A stretch of DNA of 64,000 nucleotides from Lodderomyces elongisporus (taxonomy: Eukaryota > Ascomycota > Pichiomycetes > Serinales > Debaryomycetaceae): the NCBI RefSeq assembly GCF_030384665.1, contig NC_083673.1, positions 3,233,501 through 3,297,500 on the forward strand. Direction: 5' to 3'. Under the pieces are notes generated by a model. The model did not search any database. It was not told where the DNA came from and saw only the letters and a list, made by a program, of their open reading frames with translations. Every line of letters begins with the position of its first letter. Within the stretch, counting starts at the first letter, position 1. This document shows positions 30,352 through 40,200 of this stretch, in pieces. The position numbers and the translations under genes are program-made.

Positions 30352-32133
30352 ATGAATAACAATTCAGGAAGAAGGTCTTTCCATCCTTTTGAAACACCGC
30401 AATCTCCATCACGCTCAACGCGAGCGACAAACCTTCCACCTCATATTGGAAATGCTATAGGATCAACATCAACATCAACATCAACATCAACATCAACCAA
30501 TTTGACCTCTTCCATTCCAGCTTCTCCGCTGCGAAGACGCAATAACAATACGGTATTCAGTGACCGATACATTCCCAATCGTACTGGAGTCGATCTACAA
30601 GCTGCTTTTAGTCTAAGCCATGAAGAGCGAACCTTACCTGAAGCACGAAGTTTTAGGAACTCATCCTTTGACAATGATAATGAGATTGAAATGCAGAGAG
30701 AAGAAGAGGCAAACGAAACATTTTCTACAATATTGAAAGCAGAATTGTTTGGCGACAACGTACCAATGGCCACAGCGAATCTACAAGCTAACGCCACCGG
30801 CGGTGGTTTTAACAACAATAACCGACCAAAGAGTACAGGTTCGAACCATGGAAGTTACCTATCTGGCGTGGGAACCCCTCCAAGGACTTCTGGAACTGGC
30901 TCAAGTAGTGGATCAGGATCAACTTCATATACTATAGGTAGTGGGCAGCAACATTTTCCAGGGACTAGCTCAGCGTCTTCCTACAATGCAGACGACGTGA
31001 CTACAACTCCTCGGCGTAAAAACAAAACCAATCTATTCACATATCAATCGCCAAAAAAGACGAGACCAATATCAAGAGACCTTCAGCAGGAGTTGTATTC
31101 TTTATCACCAGTGCGACAAGAGTCACAAAAATTATTATTATCACCTCAAAGAAAACCAAGGGCTATCTCAAAAGTTCCGTATAGAGTCTTGGATGCACCG
31201 GAACTTTCGGATGATTTTTATTTGAACTTGGTTGATTGGGGCCAACAAGATGTGTTGGCGGTAGGATTGGGTGACAGCGTTTACTTGTGGGATGGAGCCA
31301 CGCAATCTGTTGAAAGACTATGCAACCTTTCCAATAAGGATAAGGTCACCAGTCTAAATTGGATTGGTGTTGGCTCACATTTGGCGATTGGTACATCAAA
31401 AGGATTGGTTGAAATATGGGATGCAACAAAAATTAAATGCGTGAGGACAATGACTGGTCATTCCTTACGTGTCAGCTCCTTGGCTTGGAACGAGCATATC
31501 TTATCTAGCGGGTCTAGAGACAGAACCATATTAAATCGAGATGTTCGAATCGAGGACCATTATGTCAATAAATTCGAAAGCCACAAGCAGGAAATCTGTG
31601 GGTTGAAATGGAATGTTGAGGAAAAGAAATTGGCGAGTGGTGGTAATGATAATAATTTATTTATATGGGACGGGCTAAACCCCAAACCTTTATATCAGTT
31701 AACTAGCCATACTGCAGCAGTAAAGGCAATTGCATGGTCGCCTCATCAAAGAGGCATCTTGGCATCTGGCGGGGGTACAGCAGACAAAACAATCAAGACG
31801 TGGAATACGTTAACAGGAAGCATGGTGCATGACATCAATACCGGGTCACAAGTTTGCAACTTGGTTTGGTCTAAAAATTCAAACGAGTTAGTATCAACGC
31901 ATGGCTACTCGCGAAACCAAATCATTGTGTGGAAGTATCCTTCTATGCAGCAGATTGCCCAATTAACAGGTCATACCTATAGAGTATTATACTTGTCGCT
32001 ATCCCCAGATGGAGAGACTATAGTCACCGGTGCTGGAGACGAGACATTACGTTTTTGGAATGTGTTTGAAAAAAATAAGCACAATGAACCGCCTGCTTCT
32101 GTTTTACTTGGTGCGTTCTCTCAGCTCCGTTAA
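30352..32133 (+). CDS. CDH1: APC/C activator Cdh1 (WD40 repeat)
   Basis: A 593-residue co-activator that recruits D-box and KEN-box substrates to the anaphase-promoting complex from late mitosis through G1. D-R-Y-I-P-N-R (about residue 75) is the C-box, and V-L-D-A-P-E-L-x-D-D-F-Y-L-N-L-V-D-W marks the start of the seven-bladed propeller and favours Cdh1 over Cdc20. S-P and T-P sites are scattered over the N-terminal 280 residues, as expected for CDK inhibition. The protein ends in Leu-Arg where Cdh1 usually ends in Ile-Arg. The N-terminus has ACATCA-encoded Ser/Thr repeats and Gly/Ser-rich insertions. The frame is open to a TTG at 30349; the ATG is 30352. Confidence 0.92.
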   Translation: MNNNSGRRSFHPFETPQSPSRSTRATNLPPHIGNAIGSTSTSTSTSTSTNLTSSIPASPLRRRNNNTVFSDRYIPNRTGVDLQAAFSLSHEERTLPEARSFRNSSFDNDNEIEMQREEEANETFSTILKAELFGDNVPMATANLQANATGGGFNNNNRPKSTGSNHGSYLSGVGTPPRTSGTGSSSGSGSTSYTIGSGQQHFPGTSSASSYNADDVTTTPRRKNKTNLFTYQSPKKTRPISRDLQQELYSLSPVRQESQKLLLSPQRKPRAISKVPYRVLDAPELSDDFYLNLVDWGQQDVLAVGLGDSVYLWDGATQSVERLCNLSNKDKVTSLNWIGVGSHLAIGTSKGLVEIWDATKIKCVRTMTGHSLRVSSLAWNEHILSSGSRDRTILNRDVRIEDHYVNKFESHKQEICGLKWNVEEKKLASGGNDNNLFIWDGLNPKPLYQLTSHTAAVKAIAWSPHQRGILASGGGTADKTIKTWNTLTGSMVHDINTGSQVCNLVWSKNSNELVSTHGYSRNQIIVWKYPSMQQIAQLTGHTYRVLYLSLSPDGETIVTGAGDETLRFWNVFEKNKHNEPPASVLLGAFSQLR

Positions 32134-32416
32134 AATGTACAAGTATATATGAATTGCAGTAGAGGTAAATAGCTGAAATCGCCAACTTTCATAAGATTCA
32201 TTAACTTACACTAGCTATTTTTGAAAAGTAATCAATAGTAACAAAAGAAAAGAAGTATCTGATAAAAAAAAAAAACAAGCCAAGTCATAACCACAAAACG
32301 AAAATTCTTTCCCCTCAAAAAAAATAACCCAAAGAAAGCCCAAATGCTAAACCTCTCCCAAAATAAAAAACAAACAAAAAAAAAAAACAAAAGAAAAAAT
32401 TTGAGAAGAGATGCAA

Positions 32417-33628
32417 CTAGACAAGTTTGCTCAAATACTTTGGTTGAAGTAAATAGTTGATTGAGTCATGTGTTTTCTTTTTTTTATCCTTCCATTTGTT
32501 CAAAGCTTTCAAAGATACGTAGACCTTATCGTTTTCAGTGATTAATATACCCATATGTTCCATTGTAAATAAGACATCTTCTTTTCGAAGATGATTTGCT
32601 GCACCCAATTGGTCAAGGGTGACTTTCAAGAGGTCCGTATTTTTGCTAAACAGCTCAGTTCCTCCATTAGATACCGATCCATACTCAAGCAAGCTTTGCA
32701 CCACACATGCGGACCAGTATTTGAGATATGCAGCTTTCCCATACGGCGATAGTGGCACCTCGGGCCCTGTTCTCCTATCAGAGTTTGAGGTCGGCGAGCT
32801 TTCGAGCATATACAGCAACTCGATCAACAGCTGACCAATACCCCTTCTTTGATACGGTGGAAACACGCAAATGCATGCAAGGTTATTCGAGTTATCATAT
32901 GCAATCATCTCCTTGGAAAAGAATCCCATTGGTTTGTAGTTCTCCTTGGCGTCAGGTTTAGCATAGTATATATAAAAATTAAAATGGTCAACATTATAAT
33001 AAACAGATTTGTCGTCAAGAAACAATTTTCCGAAAAGACATAGGTTTTGACAGAATAATGGGTCCTGGTACCCTCGTACTTCCCTTATCACGATTCCTTT
33101 TTCGTAATCATAGTATGCCAAGCTACCGACTTTTGGTTTTGGCACGTTGTTTGGACATATATGTTGGTGCGCCACGACAGCAGTGCCTGACTGTGAGTAT
33201 TTAAAACAATATTCACATACGTAGAGGTTTTTAATCGAGCACTCTCTGTCGGTGATTTTCAGACGGCGTCGCGAGTTGGGCTCAAGAGAAACTTGATTGG
33301 CATATTCGTATCCCAATTGGTCATGTGACCCTTCATGAGGATAAAAGTATGCAGTGTTGCTGAACCATGGTTGAAATTTGTATTTCCCTAATGTGATTTT
33401 TCCAATGTTGATGAAATTGGACTGACCATAAAAAGGTGTCGATTTAGAATTTGTTTTAGATGTTGATGTGGCTCCGGAAGCAGAAGCGGAAGCAGAAGCA
33501 GAAGCAGAAGCAGAAGCAGAAGTAGCTGGTATCGAGGTTGGTTGATTGCTGTTTTTGTCTGGTATGTTTGGATTCAGAATTGGATCTGTAATTGTTGTAT
33601 TTAGACTGCTTTGCAACATGCCATGCAT
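32417..33628 (-). CDS. SAS2: MYST histone acetyltransferase Sas2
   Basis: A 403-residue lysine acetyltransferase, catalytic subunit of the SAS complex that acetylates H4K16 and bounds silent chromatin in yeast. A C2HC zinc finger (C138, C141, H154, C158) opens the MYST domain. L-F-C-Q-N-L-C-L-F-G-K-L-F-L-D is the MYST core, P-P-Y-Q-R-R-G-I-G is the acetyl-CoA loop, and G-P-E-V-P-L-S-P-x-G is close to Sas2 and unlike Esa1 or Sas3. No chromodomain is present. Yeast Sas2 is 338 residues; the excess is an N-terminal Ser/Ala repeat (residues 37-50, from GCAGAA repeats at about 33475-33525). It is divergent from DPB4. Confidence 0.85.
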   Translation of the reverse strand: MHGMLQSSLNTTITDPILNPNIPDKNSNQPTSIPATSASASASASASASASGATSTSKTNSKSTPFYGQSNFINIGKITLGKYKFQPWFSNTAYFYPHEGSHDQLGYEYANQVSLEPNSRRRLKITDRECSIKNLYVCEYCFKYSQSGTAVVAHQHICPNNVPKPKVGSLAYYDYEKGIVIREVRGYQDPLFCQNLCLFGKLFLDDKSVYYNVDHFNFYIYYAKPDAKENYKPMGFFSKEMIAYDNSNNLACICVFPPYQRRGIGQLLIELLYMLESSPTSNSDRRTGPEVPLSPYGKAAYLKYWSACVVQSLLEYGSVSNGGTELFSKNTDLLKVTLDQLGAANHLRKEDVLFTMEHMGILITENDKVYVSLKALNKWKDKKKKTHDSINYLLQPKYLSKLV

Positions 33629-34056
33629 CTAGCCAAAAAAAACAAAAATAAAAAACAAAATCGTAACTAAACAAAAGCAACGGCTTTTGAGAAATCAATG
33701 GTGTTTTTCACTATGCATTCTTTTGTATGAATTTCAATACAAACCTAACCACTTAAAAGAGAGACGCGAAGGTTTGCGTGAGAGACCATCTTGCAAAAAA
33801 AAAAAGGGAAGGAAAAAAAACATCTAGAACAGATATTAAGGAGAAGAGAGAGAGAGAGAGAGAGATCCATGAATGTCGAGAGCACAAAGACAGAATGCTA
33901 ATGAATATATAATATATATACATATATATATACATACAATTCAATTAAATGCATCGACGCGTTTTATAAATCTAAAAGAGTATACATCTCGTAAGGATAC
34001 ATTGCCAGATTATAATCGACTTTAAAGAAGTAGCACACTAGCATTCAATCATCACG
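33629..34056. other. divergent promoter SAS2/DPB4
   Basis: 430 bp with a (GA)n run (about 33848-33864), a TATA-rich stretch (about 33905-33935) and the ACGCGT box near DPB4. No gene is seen. Confidence 0.6.
33957..33962. promoter_or_regulatory. MCB-type site ACGCGT upstream of DPB4
   Basis: A perfect MCB hexamer 95-100 bp upstream of the DPB4 ATG, the expected spacing for a G1/S-regulated replication gene. Sequence-based prediction. Confidence 0.5.
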
Positions 34057-34977
34057 ATGCCACCAAAAGGTTGGAAGAAAAACGCAGAGCAAAATGGTGG
34101 ACATTTACCACACAAGGAGAGAGAACTCGTATCCATCGACGAAATTTTGTTTCCTCGAGCAACACTACAAAAATTAGCTAAATCCATTATACAAGATGAC
34201 GATGCGCAGAACAATATGATCTTGGCAAAGGATTCATTATTGGCATTGCAAAGGTCGTCGACCGTGTTTGTTAGTTATTTGTTATTTTATGCCAAGCAGA
34301 TTGCAAACGAGACAGGAAGGAAAACAGTTAACGCACAGGATATGATGGGTGCTTTGGAACGAGCAGAGTTTGGCGGGTTTGTTCCCGAGATCAAGGAGAA
34401 ATTGGCAGCTTTTGAGACAAGTTCAAAAACCAAGCCCAAAGTGGCCAAGAAACCAGAAGAAACTGGTTCAAGGAATGCTTCGAACTCTAATGCAGCGACA
34501 ACAGAGGAAGCGGAAAAAGTGATTACAAAGAAACCCAGGTTGCATGATGGAATCCGCATGGGTGATACAATTACAATTAAGGAATCTGATTCTGAAGGAG
34601 ACGATGATCTGGAGGAAAAGGAAGATATAGAAGAAGTTGAAGTGGACAAAGTTGCTAATAAAGAAGATGATTTGGAGAAAGATGACCAAGATGGCGAGGA
34701 AGATGAGGGGAAGTTAGAAAATGATAAAGAAGAAGAAGAAGAAGAAGATGATGACGAAGAACAAGAGAATGATGATGATGATGATGACGAAGAAGAAGAT
34801 CATGACGATGATGAAGAAGAAGAAGAGGAAGGAGAAGAGGCGGAAGTTTCAGTTAATCCCATTGCTGCGTCATCGAGAGATGAGTATGAGTTGGAAATTG
34901 CTGGCGAGGAGAATATGAATACGGTTGATGAGGACGATGACCTTGATGAGTCGGACAATCTGGGCGAAGAAGATTGA
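34057..34977 (+). CDS. DPB4: DNA polymerase epsilon histone-fold subunit Dpb4
   Basis: A 306-residue histone-fold protein that pairs with Dpb3 in DNA polymerase epsilon and, in yeast, also serves the ISW2/CHRAC remodeller. The start M-P-P-K-G-W-K-K and the fold between residues 25 and 120 (L-F-P-R-A-T-L, A-K-D-S-L-L-A-L-Q-R-S-S-T-V-F-V) match Dpb4/POLE3. The rest is a very long acidic tail of Glu/Asp runs, encoded by GAAGAA/GATGAT repeats, that makes the protein larger than yeast Dpb4 (196). Confidence 0.92.
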   Translation: MPPKGWKKNAEQNGGHLPHKERELVSIDEILFPRATLQKLAKSIIQDDDAQNNMILAKDSLLALQRSSTVFVSYLLFYAKQIANETGRKTVNAQDMMGALERAEFGGFVPEIKEKLAAFETSSKTKPKVAKKPEETGSRNASNSNAATTEEAEKVITKKPRLHDGIRMGDTITIKESDSEGDDDLEEKEDIEEVEVDKVANKEDDLEKDDQDGEEDEGKLENDKEEEEEEDDDEEQENDDDDDDEEEDHDDDEEEEEEGEEAEVSVNPIAASSRDEYELEIAGEENMNTVDEDDDLDESDNLGEED

Positions 34978-35041
34978 AAATACATTCAGTTGTTATTTAT
35001 TATCTAGTTTATCATGGTCTATGGACTCATTGTCTAAGTAC

Positions 35042-35977
35042 TTATGGCCTGCACAGTTCAAAGAATGGATAGCCGCATTCGCTTCCAGCTATCAAGTATA
35101 ACAACAAAACACCACCGCCAGTGATGGATAGAATAAACTTGGTTTTGTGGAACCACATTTTTCGTTTAATCTGTTGCGCCTTCTTTTGGAATAGCAGCGA
35201 TGAAGTGTTTAGTCTATCGGTTTGGTCGACAAGTGAATTAATCTTATCACCACGACTCAAGAGCTTATTGATATTTTCCAACATCAACTCTCGAACCTCA
35301 TCCACTTCCTCGTTAGCTAAAAGTAGCTGGTTTGCACTTATCTGATCTCGTGGGTGGCCTTCAGCATCTGTGCCATTTTGATCTGTTGATCCATAGTTAC
35401 TATAACTCTTGTTACTACTGTTAAGTTTATGTTGGTTGTTATTTCTGGCATTACTATTATTACTGGTATTATTATTCTTGCCGTTGTTGTAGACTTGCTG
35501 ATTCAGGATATAGTTTGCCTCTTCGTATTTGATGATTTGATTCATAAAGATCTTAAATTCTCCAGGTTTTGTCTTTCTCTGACTTGGTGATTTGTCATTA
35601 GCTTCTGCTTCCTGCTGCTTCTTGAACTCGATATACTTGTCCATGATATTTTTGAGCACTAGCAAGACAAATGTTTTATTGATGTCAGAGTGTGCAACCA
35701 CAACAATTGTGATTAAATCGCGACTCCCATCCACGGTAAGAAATTTCTTCATAAAGTATAACGAAAGTGGATGTGACGTGTTTGTTCCAGCAGGTATGGA
35801 TCCAATCAATGTTTTTGATGAGTTTATGAGTCCCAACTCTTGCGAAACAACTTCTGAGCAATTAAGCTTACCTAGTAGATGTGAGGTTAGTTGATGGTTT
35901 TCATAGGTGAATAGCGTTGTTGAGTTGATTGTCAAGGTACAATAAATGAGATGTTTGTGAATATCGGTGGATGTCAT
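35042..35977 (-). CDS. NYV1: vacuolar-type R-SNARE (Nyv1/VAMP7-like)
   Basis: A 311-residue membrane fusion protein: a longin-like N-terminal domain (about 1-125), an Asn/Ser-rich linker (about 165-205), an R-SNARE helix (about 218-275) with the zero-layer arginine R242 in L-S-R-G-D-K-I, and a transmembrane segment (about 280-297) followed by a short lumenal tail with two Cys. It would pair with vacuolar Qa, Qb and Qc SNAREs. It is longer than yeast Nyv1 (253) because of the linker. Sec22 or Ykt6 are unlikely: Ykt6 lacks a membrane span, and the lumenal tail is unusual for Sec22. Confidence 0.75.
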   Translation of the reverse strand: MTSTDIHKHLIYCTLTINSTTLFTYENHQLTSHLLGKLNCSEVVSQELGLINSSKTLIGSIPAGTNTSHPLSLYFMKKFLTVDGSRDLITIVVVAHSDINKTFVLLVLKNIMDKYIEFKKQQEAEANDKSPSQRKTKPGEFKIFMNQIIKYEEANYILNQQVYNNGKNNNTSNNSNARNNNQHKLNSSNKSYSNYGSTDQNGTDAEGHPRDQISANQLLLANEEVDEVRELMLENINKLLSRGDKINSLVDQTDRLNTSSLLFQKKAQQIKRKMWFHKTKFILSITGGGVLLLYLIAGSECGYPFFELCRP

Positions 35978-37252
35978 TTTTTTGCTATAATTTTGTTCCT
36001 TTCTGTATATCTTTAGTTGACGATTATCTTCTTTCCACTTTTTGTTTCTTTTTTGTAATATTTGAAAACAAGTGTGATGAATGGGCTTGTATATGGTTTA
36101 TAATACAAATATTTTATAAGTGAGACTGTGTGTGTGTGTGTGTGTGTGTGCGGGGGCAGAAGATTGATCGATTAATCTTAAAATTCACATATAAATTTCG
36201 CATCAGAAAAAATCGAACCCAGCATTCCTTTCCAAGCAAAAGAAGAATAAAAAAAGGAAGCAAGGTAAGAAGCAAAGAAGGAAGCAATCTACGTGGTGTG
36301 TGGAATGTGCGACGTGAGGCTTGAGGCGTGCGGCTCGACCATAAATACCGAAAGTAGTCAGCACAAACAAAATCGCTCGACCTTTTCAGTGAGGTCAAGA
36401 TGTTGTTGGCAATTCTCTAGAGATATGGTGTATAAATATTCTAAATTACTTCAGAAAGGAGCCAAATTCATCAAGCTATATGCGAATAGTTCTTCTTCTT
36501 CTTCTTTTTTTCTTTTTTTTTTGTCTTTTTTGAATAATTGTTTTTAACAGAGTTTTCCTTTTTTTTTCGGTTTTAAAAAGAATGTCTAGGTATTCCATAT
36601 GGTGAGTGGAATTCCATTTAATGGTAGAAACAAGTTGTATACTACAAGTTAATTTGCAACCAGCAATGTACATACGAGATGTGCTCAGTTTGAAAGGTTT
36701 TCTCTAAATCTAATAGTTTCTGATACTGTCATTGGGGTCAAGCACACAAGCAATTTGAAAAGTATTATTTCTCAACTTTAGAGCCTTATCCATTATTTAA
36801 AGCTATAGCACCTGTTGAAATTTCTTTTCTTGTCCCTGTTCCTGTTCCTGTTCCTTTTGTTTTGTTTGTTGTTTTGTATTTCAAAAGCACATATTCTTGT
36901 GACAATTACGGTATACCTGTATTTGATCAAAAAGCCTGTATTCGTGTAATACTTTATGTTCTCGAACGTGACTCGCATCCAAGTATGACGATATAGAACT
37001 ACCTGTATATCTTGAATTTATTTTATTGTTTATTTTACTACTTTTTTTATTATTTTATTATTTATTTATTTTTTTCTGATTTTGGCATCAGAAACTCCTC
37101 ATCGCGCTCAAAATGGGTTATACCTGGTGAAATAGTTTGGAGATGTGTTTTAGGCAAGATATGATATATAGAGAAAATCTTCAGCTGTGCACACTAGATT
37201 TCGATAAACCACCAATCGCAAACTACAAAACTGCAAACCGCACAAGCTGGAC
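35978..37252. other. divergent region NYV1 to ECM16
   Basis: 1.3 kb with a (TG)n run (about 36127-36150), a TTC repeat (about 36491-36505), a CTGTTC repeat (about 36830-36860) and AT homopolymers. The small frames are low-complexity. No gene is recognised. Confidence 0.55.
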
Positions 37253-40200
37253 ATGGGGAAATACAGAAAGAGGTTCAATGAAAAGGCCAGAACTGGAATG
37301 CTTGCAAAGCAGGCAGCTTTGAAAAGAGCAAGGAATAAGCAGTTTTACAACACAGGTGATGAGCACGACGAAACACCAACCACAGAAGTTGAACAATCCA
37401 ATGGCGGAAATAGTATTAATAATGGTGTTCAGCCAAGTAATCTTTCAACGCAAGTTATTGACGACCCAAATGCTCAAATTTTGAAACCAGTGACAGAGGA
37501 AGAGAGACTTGCTAGAAAGCGGGCATTGGAGGAGAATCTTTTCACACAAAATGCAAAGGAGGCAAAGATCTCAAAGGCCAAAAAGAAGCGATTAGACAAG
37601 TACATCGAGCATCAGCTTAAAAGAGAGGAAAAGAAGATTTTATTGGAGAAATTGTCCGAAACTCGAATGGATACTAGCAAATTGTCTGCCTTGAAGGAAC
37701 TCGGAAAGGGTAAACTTACCAAAAAAGAAGAAATGATTGAAGCATTGGAGTTGGAAAGACAAGGTAGAGGCGATGACCGAACACGAGATATATTATATGA
37801 AACAAGAGAAGTTAAGGAATACGGAGACAGTGATGAGGACAATAGAAACTATTTCAACAATGCTGATTCCCAAGAAGAAGAAGAAGAGGATGAGGAACAA
37901 GAAGGAGGGGCTCATATACTCCAGAATAAGAAACTGACGGCTTTTAAACAGGGCGATACAAACAAAGCTACTTCTTCATTTGTGGATAACAGACCTTCAA
38001 AGTTTGGTGGTTCAGGGTTTGGATTTGGGTTTAAGAATATTCCAGTGATCAAAATGGATGAAAATGTGCCAAAGAAGAAATATGGATGGAGGAAACGAAT
38101 AGAGATGGCAGAGAAGAAAAAATCAATTGAAGATGAAGAAGACGATTTTGCCAGTTCTGATGATGATGATGATCATAGCGATTTGGAACATACAGATAGC
38201 AGTGGTGAAGAGCATACATTGGACTCTGAAACAGATGACAGCGACGCTAACGATAGCGAAGATGAAAGAGAAGAAGATGATGAGTTGATAATGAAAACAA
38301 ACGGGAAAGAAACCGTAAACACTGATACAAACGGAAAAAATTTGCTCAAGGATGATTATGAAGGTAGATCTGAAGACATCTCCGAAGAAGAAGAGGAAGA
38401 AGAGGAAGAAGAAGATGAAGAAGATACCGGTAGCAGCAACTCGAGTTATGAAGATGAAGACGATGATGAAGAGGAGGAGGAGGAGGAGGAATTGGATGAA
38501 AATGACAAAGCAAACTCGAAATTGATGCAAAGCAAACCTCGTCACTCCAGTATAGCAAAATCATTCAAAGAATGGGCTGAACAACAAATCAAAGTTGCCG
38601 AAGGTCGTGATGATGTTCCCCTTAGAGTTGAAGTTTCTGATAAAGTAAAGGAAAAATACGCTAAACCAACAATCCATGAAGAGGACATCGATCATTCTTC
38701 TGATGAAGAAGGATACATACCGGTGAATAAAAACCTTAAAAGAGATGCATTTGTTGTTGATGTGCAACGACTGGATGAAATACAACAACAAAGAATAGGT
38801 TTGCCTGTGTTTGCAGAGGAGCACAGGATTATGGAAGCCGTGTATCATCACGATTGTATAATTTTGTGTGGTGAGACTGGTTCTGGTAAGACTACTCAAG
38901 TGCCACAGTTTTTATATGAGGCCGGGTTTGGAAACAAAGACAATAAACTATATTCAGGAATGATTGGAATCACTCAACCTAGAAGGGTTGCTGCTGTTTC
39001 CATGGCCAAGAGGGTAGGACAAGAGTTGGGCAACCATGAAAACCGTGTAGGTTATCAGATCAGGTTTGACACTACGATCAAAGATGAAGGAACAGCCACT
39101 GGAACGGCCATGAAATTTATGACAGATGGTGTCTTGCTCAGGGAAATGATGTCTGATTTTTTGCTTACCAAATATTCTGCAATTATCATCGATGAAGCTC
39201 ATGAGAGAAACATCAATACCGATATCCTCATTGGTATGTTAACGAGAATATTGAACTTGCGGAGAAAGTACCATAACCAGGACCCGACAAAATACAAGCC
39301 GCTTAAACTCATAATTATGTCGGCCACATTAAGAGTTTCTGATTTTTCTGAAAACTCAACATTATTCAAAGTTCCTCCACCAATAATTAATATCGAGACA
39401 AGACAGTATCCAGTATCAGTCCACTTTAACAAAAAGACCGAGTTTGAGTATTTAGATGAAGCATTCAGGAAGGCATGTAAAATACATAGGAAACTTCCAC
39501 TTGGTGGAATCTTGATTTTTCTTACAGGCCAATCCGAAATTACAACTTTGGTGAAAATATTGAGAACCGAATTTTCAGAGAAAAAAAATAAAACAAAGAG
39601 TATTGGCGGTGGTAAGAGTGGCGGGGAGATTACTAACCCTCGTGGTCAACATGTTTACAAAGACAATATAGATGATGATAATGATGATGGCAATAGTAAT
39701 CACAATACTGAGGTTCGAAAGGTCGAAGTGTCCGAACATGTCCAGCAAGAAGCGGAGGATATTGAATTCGATATTGATGCAATTGATGCCTCGATCTACG
39801 ACGATAAAGATGATTACAATGATGATGATGAAGAAGAAGAAGAAGAAGAAGGTTTTGAGGAAGCCGAGGAAAGGAAAGCTGAGGATGTGGGGCCTTTGCA
39901 CGTGTTGCCCCTTTTCTCTCTTTTACCAACCAAGGAGCAAATGAAAGTTTTCAATGATCCACCCAAGGGTAGTAGACTTTGTGTTGTGTCTACAAATGTA
40001 GCAGAAACTTCCTTGACTATTCCAGGTATACGTTATGTTATTGATTGTGGGCGAGCTAAGGAGAAAAAATTCAACAAAGATAATGGTGTGCAATCCTATG
40101 AAGTGGACTGGATTTCTAAAGCATCAGCCAACCAAAGAGCAGGAAGGGCTGGTAGAACTGGTCCTGGTCATTGCTACAGGCTTTACTCTTCTGCAGTTTT

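Noticed and set aside
38123..38545. Long minus-strand frame inside ECM16
   Set aside because: It is the reverse of GAA/GAT repeats coding the acidic tract of the helicase.
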